64,000 nt of DNA from Puffinus mauretanicus (GCA_023333565.1 JAJKFH010003504.1:4054005-4118004); one strand, 5' to 3'. Positions 12,401-33,357 are shown, counted from the first letter of the stretch. Notes: a model not told the origin generated them from the letters alone. Program-made: numbers and translations.

Positions 12401-15400
12401 CACATAGAGCAGCCTGTCATTCTCAGTATTCAGAGCTCTACCTTGCTGTCCTCAAAGGCACAAAAAAGCTTTTGCTTCTGTTACCTCTCCTGTACGTGTG
12501 TACCCTTGAGAGAAACCTGGCTGCTGCTCTTCCCTGTTCAGCCATCAGCAAACCTTTTCCTGAGTTCAGTTTGCGGAGCTAGTCTGTCCCTTCTGCCTGC
12601 CTTGCAGAAGGGATTTTAGGAAATATTAACCCTCTGCCAGTTTTGGGCATCTTATTTCAACAAGTTGGCCAGCTCATCTCTGTGGGTAACTGTTGTCGCC
12701 AGGGGGGAGAGAACATCTCTCCTGGGGACCGTACAAAATGAGGACTTACCTGTGACCCCTGCATCTAAAGTCTGACGTGTGGCTGTTTCCCTTTGCATCT
12801 TTTTAAAAAACACAGTGAATTCACTGAACTGTCTGTCAGAGTTGGTTGTTTCATACTTGGCCTACAAAGGGACTTCCAGCTCACCCCTACCAGGATCCCC
12901 TTCTGAATGCCTGAACACCTGATGGAGTCCACATTTCCTGGACCAAGTTCAGGAACGTGCTCCAGCTGGGTGCCTAAAGGCATTGGAAACTTTCGTGTTT
13001 TATTGAAACTGGGCCCTTGGCTCTTGGATTCAGTGTTAGAGAAATATGAGGCTCGCTTAGATATGTGCCCACTTCCCGGTGAAGTTGTGTCAGTGAGAGA
13101 GGTGACTTTCCCCAGGTGGACCACCATTTCTGCTCCTGAAGTTTTCCCTTCCAAAGCTGGTAGTGCCGTTAGCGTGTTAATTGTTAGTCTAAATTAAGCC
13201 ATCTGATTTTGCCTGGAGTAAAGCAAGGCGCAATTTTTCACCTGAATTCTTCCATGCATGTGACAGCAGAGATAAGCAGCTAGGACTAGGGATCTGGTCA
13301 ATGGCATGGCCTGAAGGGAAAACGAATGCGTGTCATAGCCATTTTGTTTTCAGAAAAGGATCCACGGAAGTCAGCGTACATGATGGGAGGGCCTGTTTAA
13401 CATCAAATAAACATAATATGAAGGAAGGGAACACAAATTCTGAGAGGGGTGCCTCTCTGTGCTTGGTTCTCAGTCACTGACCTGGCTATCTAAGCTAAGC
13501 CAGTCCTTCCTCAGGCAAAACATGCCGTGGTGATAGCCATGAGAGCCCTTCTCCCAAGTAACATAGGAGAGCAGTCATCAGATTTTGGAAGACCCAGGCT
13601 GAACTCTCTCCACTGCCAGATCCGGAGCAGGGATTGGAAACCAGCCCACTGCCCTCCCGAGACAACGGTCAGAGCGAGGAGCTCTTCAGAGGCAGCGGGT
13701 ATCTGCCCTCTCCGCTTTGTATGAAACAACTAGCAATTCATCAAGCCGCAGCGCCGGTGCTGGGTAGACAGTCGGGTTTCAGCTTCTCCTGCAAGCACTA
13801 GATGTCTTTCAAAGGTTAAATAGCTGGTGGACTCCCTTCAGCAATGAAGAGATGTGGATGTGAGACACTTAAGTAATAGGTGTCTTTATTATGTATGGAA
13901 AATGTTACATTAAAACAATAGCATTCTTTTCAAAAGCATGTCATAACTTGAAGTATCTGCAATGATGTTACTAATCTGTGCTTTTAATTCCTGGTTAATA
14001 ACTATTTTCTAAATGTAGATGGCAGCCGTACAGTACCCCTTTTTTATGAAGATTAACATCTGTGAATGCTGCCTTTGAGATAGACCATGTGTATGCGATT
14101 AGTTCGTTGGTTACTGGGCACAGTTTTAAAAGAATTATTCTGAACCAATGAACCATTACTTTCCTTTTTTTTTTGCATTTCTGATCTTTCTGTGTGATTG
14201 TGACTTGATCAGTATTGAAGTCAGCACTTTTATTTTTTTCTTTTCACAGTAAAGGGCTTTTTCATTAGGATTCCCACAGTTAGCTATGGGAAGATATCTG
14301 CCCCCCTAGAAGAGTCTTGTGAGAGAAGTCCTTGCTGTAGAGAGTATCCCAATTATGTTTGATTATTCATCACTCATATGGACTTACAATGGAAGTTGTT
14401 TTCAGCCTCCTCTAAAAATGAGACTTTTTCTAGCTAATATTTCACATTAGAACCCCAAACAGTGAGCTGATCTGAACTTACTGGGGCTGAGCAATAGTAG
14501 AGAGATGTAAGCAGCAAAAATGCATTTCTCCATTGTTCCAGCTGATAGTAATCACCGGTACAACTCCTGCTTTTGTGAGCAGATAACAAGGCAAGGAAAA
14601 TGGGTGCTTCCACCTGCCAAGAGGAGTCATCGAGTTAGAGCCCTTGGTTTGTGCTGATTAGAGAGCACTGTGAGCAACATAAGCAATTTCCCCTAATACA
14701 GATATGGAGGAGGTTGTTTCTTTGGGGTTAGTGCTGCCAAAAAGGAGCTTCAAAAAATCCCAGAACATCTGACCAGGGATCAGTCAATGGGAATAATACT
14801 CTCCTGGGTATTGGAAGAATCTCTGCTAAGGATACTATTTTTGATAATACAGCAAAGAGGAGAAAAATAAGCCACAGGTCTAAAACATGTTTCAAGAATG
14901 CTATCTTCCCGTTCCTAATTTTATTAAAAAGAAGGCATTTTCGTTTCAACCTTGAAGACCTTTGTGTTGAGAAATGATTAGCCGTAGTACAATCAGGTGT
15001 GCTATTGTCTGTGCAAATACTTCACACTGAGGTTTCATCCAAACATTTAATTTTCTGTTTCACTTCTTAATAATTTTTGGTGTTTTTCATTTGGTGAATG
15101 CAAGTGTCAAAAAGTGAGGTCAGATATTCAGTGGGGAAAATGGTGTTGCAAGGGCAGGTTTGACTTGGTCAAAGCAAAACCCATGGCAAATATTAATCTA
15201 ATTGCATCTGGTTGGAGCTCTGTTGACTAGAGAGGGGACCCGAAATGTCTCGCTCTGCAATAACCATCCACATCGTTAACATTGGTAGCTGAGTGAGAAG
15301 GATCATGCTTTCACTGTTTGAACTGCCAGCAATAAGCTCCCCGGGAAAGAATGTGTAACAAGGTTTAAGGTAAAACATCAGCCTCCCCTGCATTTATCAG

Positions 15401-15723
15401 AGTTATTTTGACTAGAAAGCTCTTCTGCACTAAAGCAGAGTTTGCCCCCCGAAGCAAAGATGTTTCACAAGGGTGAAATGTGCAACACCAGTGGCTGTTG
15501 ATTGAAGTTGCCATTAAAGATCTTGAGCCTTGGGGTTTTGAAATGAGAACTAAACTTGTTATTAGCAGTCCCTTGAGGTCTCATTTCCGTGGCAGTGAAT
15601 AGCCTGGTTTTGTGCTCAGTAGCTCATTTCCCTCCATTTTCAAGTTTCACCAGTTTTATTTTATCTTGGAGTTATTACTTTTATGACAAGGCTTCTTTTT
15701 CTTCTTTTTTTTTCTATTCTTAG

Positions 15724-15799
15724 GGGGTTGTTCATCACCATCCATGACAAAGGCCATATTGCAACAATGCTAAACTCTTGGCCTGAAGAAAATATTAAG
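15724..15799 (+). CDS. ME3: NADP-dependent malic enzyme, mitochondrial - first exon in window
   Basis: Malic enzyme 3 oxidatively decarboxylates L-malate to pyruvate and CO2 with reduction of NADP+ in the mitochondrial matrix. This exon follows a T-rich acceptor (TTCTATTCTTAG) and ends before GTATGT. It contributes one base to an upstream Arg codon and then GLFITIHDKGHIATMLNSWP plus EENIK. That is the family segment just before the nucleotide-site strand that begins the next exon. Phase 1 nt + 25 codons fits the neighbouring exon. Roughly 155 upstream residues, including the targeting peptide, catalytic Tyr region and start codon, are not in the window. Assignment to ME3 rather than ME1 or ME2 comes from later exons. 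Confidence 0.92.
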
Positions 15800-18700
15800 G
15801 TATGTGGCATGTCATCTGTGGACTGGGAAATTACAGGGAGTTGGGTGGAAAATGGGATATTAAATGGAACTGCTTGGCATAGTTACAGAATTGCCTATTT
15901 AAAAGGACAAGCTAAGAAATATTCCCTTCCTCAGAGAGTTTCCAGGCTAGTGGTTGGACTTCAGAGACTCTCTGACGTGTGTGTGTGGTCAAGAACATCT
16001 TTATCAAAAGTAGCAGGACCTTGGGCAATAAAAAGTGCATGCATGATAATAAATTCATACAAAATAGAGGCCCTAGCGAAGAATTAAGATATGTGTATTG
16101 AAGAATTCTGTGGCTAACTCGCAACTTGTTAGATGTACCAAAGCTCTTTAAGATATCTCTGTAGCTGACTTGCTTGTAGGACTCTTTCCCAAATCCAATG
16201 AGTCATGCAGCATCCAGAACACTGACAACTCTGCAAATCATGTTTGATATCCAGCAGCTGAAAATATTACTGACACTCCACCCAAAAAGTGATCTCGTGA
16301 AGTATTTTTCACTAGAGCTCGGGGCTGGGCAAGTCCCTGGCATGAAATAAAGTCAACACTTAAGACAGGTCTTGCCAGTCACCTCCTTCCATCAGTCTGA
16401 AAGTACATGTGCCCGGGAATTTCCCTGGCTATTGACAGAGCTTTGGTCCCCTATCAGTTAGCTGATTCTTCCAGGGACAAAGGTTTGGCAACTGAGAAAA
16501 TCTTGCAAGCATTTTCCATTTCTAAGGAAAAAAAAAGGGATTTAACATGTTTCCAGAAAAAGTAATCGTGTTCCTATAACCTTGTCTTTGGAACCATGGA
16601 GAACAGATGCAAACTAGATATTTTGTCCTTGCTCCGTCCAAAGATCTCAGTATTTCCATTTGTTTCTGACTCAGGACTGTGAGCAGAAGTCATTATGGCT
16701 AATAGAGATGTTTTTGCAGATGGGGAAACTGGCACAGAAAGATTAGAGACTGTTGTTGAAACAATCCCCTCTGGCACCCAAAACAGACCATAGGAAGGGC
16801 AATGGTCCATGGAAGAGATTCAGACTATCTACTGTCCAGGTTTGCCAGACTACAAAGGCAGCTAATTTCGTCAGTATCGCTGTTTTGGACCGCAGTGTTC
16901 CCTGTGTGTTTGTACAGACTTCTCCATGCCTGAACTGCTAGGCACTGGAACACTTGAGATTTTGAGATAAATAGGGAGGCACCTGGACTGCACCTAAGTC
17001 CCTGGAGGGACCCCGTTTTTTGAAAAGGCTTGGACCACACTGAACACCAACGAGAGTAAGTCCCATTAAAGACAGTGAAGAAATACCTGGAGATGCTGCC
17101 CCACCTTTTGCTTTGTGGCTCCTTAGAGGTTCACGGCAACAGCATTTACTGTGGAAAAGGGAAATCTGGGTCGTAGGCCTGCATCCTCTGCCTGGAAGGG
17201 CTGGAAGGGAGCTCTGCTTAGCTTAGCAAAGCCTCTGCCAAGCTCCAATGTGCCCCACCTCCACCACTCCTGTTGAAGCTGGGCTGCTCTGAAAGAATCA
17301 GAGCGCTGGAAGCAGAATGAGTGAGAAGAAGCCATTTCTGAGCATACCCACATGGGAATGTGGGTTTTTTGTGTCTCTTCCAGGGTTGCTAATGAATCCT
17401 GCCATGAAGAAACACTGGATAAAATGTCGATAGCCCTCATCAGTGCCTCCCCTTGCTAATTTTCTCTCTGGTTCCTTTATCTTGTACTTTCTTCTGTATG
17501 ATGGCCCAACTAGAGCAGGAGGAATGCAGAGAATCATACAGGATAGTGTTGTGGTAGGGTGTCATCCTGGGGAATGACAGCTATGGGTTCAAACCACCTC
17601 AAAGGGAGGGTAATGTAGAAACCATATCTCCTATTCTTAGACAAGTGTGCTGTCCTGCAAGCTATTGGACTGGCCTTCCTACCTTACTTCCCTCCCTCCT
17701 TCCATAGGATGTTCACCCTGAGAAGTGCGCTCAGCATCTTGAATCCCCGTCAGGATTACTGCTATACACAGGGCTGTTCAGACTCATCCTTCCATGTAGT
17801 GTTTTCTGTTGGTGCACTCAAGGCAGAGCATCAGTTCATCCTAGAAAGGTTGACCTTGTGCAATCAATACAGAGAAGTTGGAATGCCAACAGTGGCACTC
17901 GTCTCTCTGCATTGCCTCGGCAGCGTGGAGATCAGCGTAGTGCTCTGGATCACTCTGCTGGGCCAGATGTCTCCTACTTAGGCATTGTAAAATGGGGCTA
18001 GCTACCTACAGCAGCTGACTGGATACAGCCTCTGGTCCAGAGTCATCTCAGTTAACATCAGCTGCCTGAAGACTCAGTGCCTAATCTCAGCTTGTGAGTA
18101 CTTCTGCAGTGATCAAGGAAGAGGGAGATGAGCATCTTCAAAGAGAAATACCCCTTTCATCCCTTCCCAAAACAGCTGCTGGAGGGAGGAGATGCACTCT
18201 GGAGGTTTCTGTCTCTCCCCATCCACTATCAAAGAAGTTTAGAATCCAGTTAGATGATTGGCTTAAACTACACACCTAACCTTTAGCCAAAGACTTGACT
18301 AGAGTCATCAAGAAAATTTGTAGCACAGCTGGAAGTAGAAAACAGGTTCCTAATTGTTAAACCAGTGGTTCAGTTAGAAGAGTCTGTCCTGCTCAGCCAG
18401 AGATTAATGTCCTGTTTGTTGAGTTCTGATCACGTGAATGTCAGCAATTAAAAACATTACTTTAATGTGCTTGTATATCAGGTACCCACTGAAACTTTGC
18501 GCTTTTTTTTGGTGTTTTTCAAATCTGAAGAGCCGCAAACAAATGTGAATCCAGTTTCCCCTCTGTGATACAGACAGCAATGAATGTCTCCCGTGCTGTA
18601 TTTTCTGTTCTCCTGTATTTTTCAGTGTTGCCTTGAGGAGCTTTGGAACCTATAGAGTGCAGCACATCTAAGGCTGAAGAAATTTTCTCTCTCTGATGGG

Positions 18701-20964
18701 TATCTAAGTGCTATCGAGAAGTTTTTAGGCTTGCCTGATAACATTTCCTTATTTGGATGAAAGGGGATCTGTGCTCCAGAGAAATACTTTGATTCATTAG
18801 AATTTAATTATTTAAAAAAACCCCCATATTCTCTGCATAGTTAGGATTTTAACTCCTTTTCATAAAATTTGCATCAATTTCAGGTTAAACCTGTAGCAGT
18901 GCATACACTTGCTGCTTTCCCTGTTCCCATTACTGCCTTCTAGTCCCAATTGAATCCTCTGGGTGTGGCAAAGGAGTGAGCGCACACCCAGAAACAGATG
19001 GAGCCCACCCAAAAAGAGACTTTCCCATCGCTTACACTTCACATTGCCTCAGAAGGAAAAACAAATAGGAAAATGTTCAAAAATGGAGGTGGGTAAGTGT
19101 ATCACTGCCATGACTGAACTTCCCATGTCGGGGATTGTCCAACCTCTAGCCTAAGGATAGGTGTATAGTCCTTTTAGTTTTAATAGATTTTTCATTGAAG
19201 GATCACTTTTAGGAATTCTAACTCCTAGTGACAAGAAAGTGGCAACAGCACAACTCTACATAGAGGAGGACCATTTCAAAATAATACCTATTACATATTG
19301 GTTGTCACCATTATTATGTGCATTACAACCCTGGAATGTATCAAGCCTCAAACTACCAGAGGTTTTTTTTTTGCTAGAGGGCAAAATAGATGGAAAAGGC
19401 AGAAGAGATGCATGTGTCCTCTGTATCTGTAGCTTCTCCTCAGGCTTATTCCTGAACTGTGCAATGTAATGTAATTCTGCTCTGCCGTTACAAACAGTGG
19501 TTTAGGTTGAGGGAGAAAATAGCCTTGGGGTGTGTATATAGTTTATGTTGAATAAGAAAGGACACTGAAACAGATGAATATGATTCTTCCTGAAATAGGA
19601 AAGTGCAGCATGAGGTTTATTCCATTCCTAAACAACGAAATGCTTCTCTGTCACAGCAATAAACCAATGCATCTTTATTATCCCCCCCCATGGAAGTACA
19701 TCTATTGAGATAGCTTCTAATCTCCCATTCTCTTATTTCTCACTAAAGCACACGCATGTGTATGTCCTGTGTCCTAAGTTTAGCCTTAACTTTGCAGATC
19801 AGCAAATAAAGAACTTCTCTGCAGTCTTCTCCTTTGAAATCCAAGCTAGACTGTGCACTTGAGTCCCCTGCAGTCTGATAAACCATTTGATGTGAGCGCT
19901 CTGTTCTCTGAAGTGCTGCGACAGTGCTGAAAGTTGAAGTTTATTATTATATTTACAGCTTTTCTCCCCCAGTGGGACTGGACTCCAGTATATTCTTGCT
20001 GGATTTCAGAACTGCCCCAAAGAGTGCCTGACCCTGGGGACAAAACCGACGAGCAGAGTAGTTAACCTAAAAATTGGGAAGTTTAATCAGATCTGCTTGG
20101 TCATTTGCCTCCTAAGGTCTCAGTGATGTACAGTGTGGGTTGAACAGCTCAACTTTAGGCTTCTAATTTGGACAATATTAAGCAGGCTTTTATTTCCCTT
20201 CTTGTCACAAAGAAATGATACAATAACAAGAAAAAAATAAAATTATGTATCAGAGATTTTGGTGAGGTAGCACATTACAGTATTGCTGAAATGCAAAAGG
20301 CCAATTGCACAAAGAGTTAAATGGCAATTGTTTAACTCACAACTGGGTGGGAAAAAAGGTCTAATATTAAATACATGGTGTGGGAACCCCTCCTCAGTCC
20401 ATGCTGCTGCCTGTGCTGATGGCTTCTGTCTGCCTGCCTGCCTTGCAGTCAGGGGGACCAGAGGCAAAGGGACCCAGTTATAATGAGTTTTGATTTGTTC
20501 TGATGTTGGCTACTCCACAGCTACTCTACAGCAGGGTGAAGACATGAGCTTGTTACTTACACAGATGCACTTCATAAGCACAAACACTTTTGTACAGAGC
20601 TCTTTTTCCAGAAAAAGAGAGGAAAAATCAAGGCCAGAACTCTTCTGTGATGCTTCTTGTGATACAGCTGAGGATTTACAAAAAGCCATGCTGGTTGGGC
20701 TCTGCTGCAGGTGAATTGAAGTGTTGGCAAGCAGAGCTGCTGCTCTCCCACACTGCGAGCAGCTACCCATCAACCACATTATCTCTATCCCCAAAAATGA
20801 ACAGCCCTCTATCGCTAACAGCTAATTAACATGGTGTCATGTAGAAGAAGCAAATATCTATTGCACAATGCAACTGCAAAATGGCATCAGTGTGAAGACA
20901 GTGGAGCTGGTTTTCTTCTAGAGCCTTGGCCACACCATACAACACTATCTTTTGATCCTTCTAG
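15800..20964 (+). other. ME3: ME3 intron
   Basis: About 5.2 kb lie between two exons with matching phase 0 boundaries. I see no recognisable repeat family, exon or RNA. Open frames are short and unremarkable. Confidence 0.8.
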
Positions 20965-29702
<8,738 letters not shown>

Positions 29703-30249
29703 TGTCATGGTTTAACCCGGCAGGCAGCTAAACACCACACAGCCATTCGCTCACTCCCCCTGCTTTGGGATGGGGGAGAGAATCGGAAAAAAGGTAAAAC
29801 TCGTGGGTTGAGATAAAGACAATTTAATAGGTCAGAAAAAGAAGGGAAAATAATAATGATAAAAGAATATACAAAACAAGTGATGAACAATGCAGTTGCT
29901 CACCACCCGCTGACCGATGCCCAGCCAGTTCCCAAGCAGCGGCCCCACCCCCCGGCCAACCTCCCCGGTTTTTTGTTCAGCATGACGTCATATGGTATGG
30001 AATATCCCTTTGGCCAGAGTGGGTCAGCTGTCCTGGCTGTGTCCTCTCCCAGCTTCTTGTGCACCTCCAGCCTCCTCGCTGGCAGGGCAGTATGAGAAGC
30101 TGAAAAGCCCTTGACTTAGAGTAAGCACTGCTCAGCAACAACTAAAACATCACTGTGTTATCAACATTATTCTCATCCTAAATCCAAAACACAGCACTGT
30201 ACCAGCTACTAGGAAGGAAATAAACTCTATCCCAGCCGAAAGCAGGACA
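29703..30249 (-). mobile_element. solo LTR of an avian endogenous retrovirus (copy A)
   Basis: This is a 547-bp LTR in - orientation. Read on the - strand it starts TGTCCTG, ends CCATGACA, and is flanked by a perfect 5-bp duplication GTGCT (29,698-29,702 and 30,250-30,254). Inside are a palindromic CRE (TGACGTCA, 29,983-29,990) and a T-rich R/U5 ending in the family's TTAAACCA block. The 5-bp duplication fits an ERVL-type (class III) integrase. No internal viral sequence is left, so this is the product of LTR-LTR recombination. It is the same subfamily as copy D at 37,287. Confidence 0.93.
29983..29990. promoter_or_regulatory. CRE-type palindrome in LTR copy A
   Basis: TGACGTCA sits in the block TATTCCATACCATATGACG that is shared by all four LTRs. 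It is a predicted CREB/ATF site, and it is perfect in copies A, B and D. Confidence 0.6.
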
Positions 30250-31120
30250 GTGCTTCAAGGGTCACTTTCATTTAGCACTCACTGAATCTGCAGCAGGCTC
30301 TATGCCTCAGAGCGTGGTGGCTGTGTTTATGTTGGCAGAAACCTAGTGAGACTCCTACACAACGTTAGAAATACGTCTGCAGTCTAAGAAGATGTTAAGG
30401 CAGGCAGCAGTTCCTCTTGGGTTCATGATGCAGCTCCCTGGTGTGGGATTTCTAAACCCAGGACCTAGAGCTCTAAATTTTGTATTGGCTATCATATAAA
30501 AGGCTACAAGTTTTTGCAAAACTCCCATCAGTTGACTCAAAAGCAAACATTCTAGCATAAAAGCAATTGCATTTTTGTCTCATTTATGACGACCATCATA
30601 ACTGCTACATCTGCTGTAACAGTCATGACTTCTATTGTGGTCCAGCTTTCACTGGGCTATGATTATCTGACAATCAAGGAACCTTACCCATGAGATTTCC
30701 ATTTCAAAACAAAGTAACAGACATGATCATGTTTTCTAACTTATCTCTTCATCTCTCCTTTTAACACTAGCAGAACTATTTAATGAGTGATATACTTAGT
30801 GCTATTAAATCACGCCACAGTACTGAGTGAGGCTTTGAAGAGTTTTTTCAGTTGTTTCAGAACCAGAAGGTCAACTTTTATTTTAATTTACCAGAGTTTC
30901 AGTTTTCATTGTCAGTTTTTTAAGGGAAAACTTGCCTTCCTCTTAGCTATGTGGAAGGATTAAAAATTACAGGCTTTTTCTGATGTGAAGTGTATCATCT
31001 GTCTGCAGCCTGTAAGCAAACAAATGTTGCAACCTCTCCCTGCAAACAGTAGTGCACTTGCCTGGCCCCGTGTGTCCTACTAGTAAACCTGTCTCGCTGT
31101 TGTCTCTTTACCTATCTGGG
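30250..31120 (+). other. ME3: ME3 intron between LTR copies A and B
   Basis: About 870 bp of AT-rich sequence without recognisable genes or repeats. Confidence 0.7.
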
Positions 31121-31361
31121 TGTCCTGGCTTCAGCTGGGATAGAATTAATTTTCTTTCTGGTAGCTGGTGTAGTGCTGTGTTTTGGATTTAGTATGAGAA
31201 TAAGGTTGATAACACACTGATGTTTTAGTTGTTGCTGAGTGGTGTTTGCACTGGTCAAGGACTTTTTAGCTTCCCATGCTCTGCCGGGTGCACAAGAGGT
31301 TGGGAGGGAGCATAGCCAGGACAGCTGACCCCAACTGGCCAAAGGGATATTCCATACCATA

Positions 31362-31384
31362 TGACGTCATGCTCAGCATATAAA
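31362..31384 (+). promoter_or_regulatory. LTR copy B core promoter (CRE + TATA box)
   Basis: TGACGTCA (31,362-31,369) is followed 9 bp later by TATAAA (31,379-31,384). This is a normal RNA polymerase II core-promoter layout for an LTR. Activity is not known. Confidence 0.6.
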
Positions 31385-31689
31385 GCTGGGGGAAGAAGGA
31401 GGAAAGGGGGGACATTCGGAGTGATGGTGTTTGTCTTCCCAAGTCACCGTTACACGTTCCTGGAGATGGCTGAACACCTGCCTGCCGATGGGAAGGAGTG
31501 AATGAACTCCTTGTTTTGCTTTGCTTGTGCGTGCGGCTTTTGCTTTCCCTATTAAACTGTCTTTATCTCAACCCACGAGTTTTCTCACTTTTACTCTTCC
31601 GATTCTCTCCTCCATCCCACTGGGGGGAATGAGCCAGCAGCTGTGTGGGACTTAGTTGCTGGCTGGAGTTAAACCACAAAGTTCTTTTT

Positions 31690-31757
31690 TGGTGCCCAAC
31701 ATGGGGCTCGAACCCACCACCCTGAGATTAAGGGTCTCATGCTCTACCAGCTGAGCT
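31690..31757 (-). repeat. tRNA-Lys(CUU)-derived segment (primer copy, not a gene)
   Basis: On the - strand, 68 nt match cytosolic tRNA-Lys(CUU) from position 9 to the 3' CCA. There is an AGCTCAG D arm, anticodon loop CCCTTAA, T loop GGTTCGAGCC, and a 3' TTGGGC-A-CCA with CCA present in the DNA. The first eight tRNA bases (5' acceptor strand) are missing and some stem bases are altered. The genomic CCA and the position right after an LTR identify it as copied retroviral primer rather than a tRNA gene. Confidence 0.88.
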
Positions 31758-31784
31758 TTTTCTATCCTAGCTGAAACCAGGACA

Positions 31785-32777
31785 CTGGGTTTCCTCTTCT
31801 TGGCCAGAAGCACATACAAACATGCAAACAGTGCAATCCTGATGTGAGATTTCCCAGACATGAATGGCAGTAGAAAAGCCTTAGCCTTCTGGGACATACT
31901 TATGCTTTTGTGTAACCTGCCTATTGCAAAGAGACCAACAACCACACCAGAGCTGCCATTAAGGGGCTATCAGCAGACTCAGAGGTGTGAAGGAACTGGG
32001 TCCCCAATAACAAGAATGAGCCTGGGCCTCACGCCCTCAAAGGTACTTTTTCCCTCTAAGCTCTTCTTAGCTTGGTACCAGTGTTTGCTTATTTAAGATT
32101 GCTGGTTCTGTCTCTATTTCTAATGTAGGTGAAAGTGTATCTTGTTCTGTGCCTGGAGTCAACCTTGGTGTCAGATGGGACAACAGTCTAGTTTTCTTCC
32201 ATTCTTGTTTGTGAAAACTCAGTTTGCAAAGACCTTATGGGAACAACTTGCCTTTTCTCTCTCTGAATGCTCCCGCTGGCCCTGGACCCCATTTCTGCCC
32301 ACCTGAGGCACACTCAGGCAAGACCCCGTTACACTGCAGAGGCACAGGGGTGCTTCCCCTTCGTACACAAGGAAAATGCAGATTCTTAAGTCACTGCCCT
32401 CATCCTCTCCAGGGGCAAAGTGAGATCCTGGCTGCAGCGGAATGAGGGAAGTGCTTTGCGCATTTCTAAGGTACTTCTTTTCTAGCTACATCTGTACTAG
32501 TAAACAAGAGAAGCCAGAGCCCATTTTCTGGTCGTAAGGCCAAATGGCATTGTGGTTGCTGCTCATATCCATACTGCTTAGCCTTATCCATACTGCTTAG
32601 CTCTCTTACGGCTATAAAGCCACAGGCAAACGATCTCTTGAGATGGTGCCTGACCAAACTCACCCCTAAACTGCGGCCAGGAACTGTGTGGCAGAGTACT
32701 GCTGGTCTGACCAAAAGCCTGCCAAGGATCATGTTAACAATTTAACAGTAAGAATGGCCTCAGGACACTGGCCAGAG
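31785..32777 (+). other. ME3: ME3 intron between LTR copies B and C
   Basis: About 1 kb of intron with no recognisable genes. A short direct repeat (CCATACTGCTTAGC twice near 32,570-32,603) is the only feature noticed. Confidence 0.7.
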
Positions 32778-33357
32778 TGTGTGGGGTCTGGCTGAGATGG
32801 AGTTAATTTTCCCCATAGCAGCCCTCACAGAGCTGTGCTCTGTATTGGTAGCTAGAAAGGTGCTGATAACACACCGGTGTTTTGGCTGGCACAGCACCAA
32901 GGCTCTCTCTCCAACATTCCCCTCTCACCAGTAGGCTGGGGGTGGGCAAGGTCTTGGGAGGGGACGTAGCCAGGACAGCTGACCCAAACTGACCAAAGGG
33001 ATATTCCATACCATATGACATCCGCTCAGCAATAAAAACTAAGAGAAAGGAGGAGGGGGGGGGGCATTCGTTATTATGACGTTTGTCTTCCAGAGCAACC
33101 GCTACGCATGCTGAAGCCCTACTTCCCGGGAAGTGGCTGGACATCACCTGCTGATGGGAAGTAGAGAATAAATCTTTTGTTTTCCTTTGCTTCCATGTGC
33201 GACCTTTGCTTTTGCTTTATTAAACTGCCTTTATCTTGACCCATGAGTTTGGGGTTTTTTTTTCCATCTTATTTTCTTCCCCCTCTGTCCTGCTGAGGAA
33301 GGGAGTGATAGAACAACTTGATGGCACCTGGCATCCAGCCAAGGTCAACCCACCACA
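32778..33357 (+). mobile_element. solo LTR, second subfamily (copy C)
   Basis: This LTR is about 580 bp. It begins TGTGTGGGGTCTGGCTGAG and ends AAGGTCAACCCACCACA. It shares the GGGATATTCCATACCATATG core with the other LTRs, but here the CRE is broken (TGACATCC) and an AATAAAA replaces the TATA region. A guanine run (about 33,055-33,064), a GTTTGTCTTCC block and a TTTATTAAACTGCCTTTATC poly(A) region follow. CCAGA lies on both sides (32,772-32,776; 33,358-33,362) with one extra base at the left junction, so the duplication is probable but not exact. Confidence 0.88.

Larger units (their letters stand above)
1..15723 (+). other. ME3: ME3 intron (5' part outside window)
   Basis: No exon of a recognisable family is visible before 15,724. 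The first exon begins in the middle of the malic enzyme N-terminal domain, so this stretch is inferred to be intron of ME3. It contains three CR1 fragments (listed separately) and a short TATC-rich tandem repeat. The other open frames are 60-110 codons, lack recognisable motifs and lie on both strands. The rest is AT-rich unique sequence in which I see nothing functional. Confidence 0.75.
31121..31784 (+). mobile_element. LTR (copy B) + tRNA-Lys primer copy + inverted LTR tip
   Basis: This is a composite unit of 664 bp. Bases 31,121 to about 31,678 form a complete LTR: it starts TGTCCTGGCTTCAGCTGGG, has a CRE at 31,362 and TATAAA at 31,379, and ends TTAAACCACA. A short linker leads to a primer-binding site, TGGTGCCCAACATGGGGC (31,690-31,707), complementary to the 3' end of tRNA-Lys(CUU) including CCA. 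The match continues through the T arm, anticodon arm (CTT) and D arm to about 31,757. After a few A/T bases comes the reverse complement of the LTR start (31,760-31,784, ending CCAGGACA). Perfect CTGGG duplications (31,116-31,120; 31,785-31,789) enclose the whole unit. No viral coding sequence is present. Confidence 0.93.

Noticed and set aside
31690..31757. Functional tRNA-Lys(CUU) gene on the - strand
   Set aside because: It lacks the 5' acceptor strand, has CCA in the DNA, follows an LTR at the PBS position and lies inside the duplicated target site, so it is copied primer.
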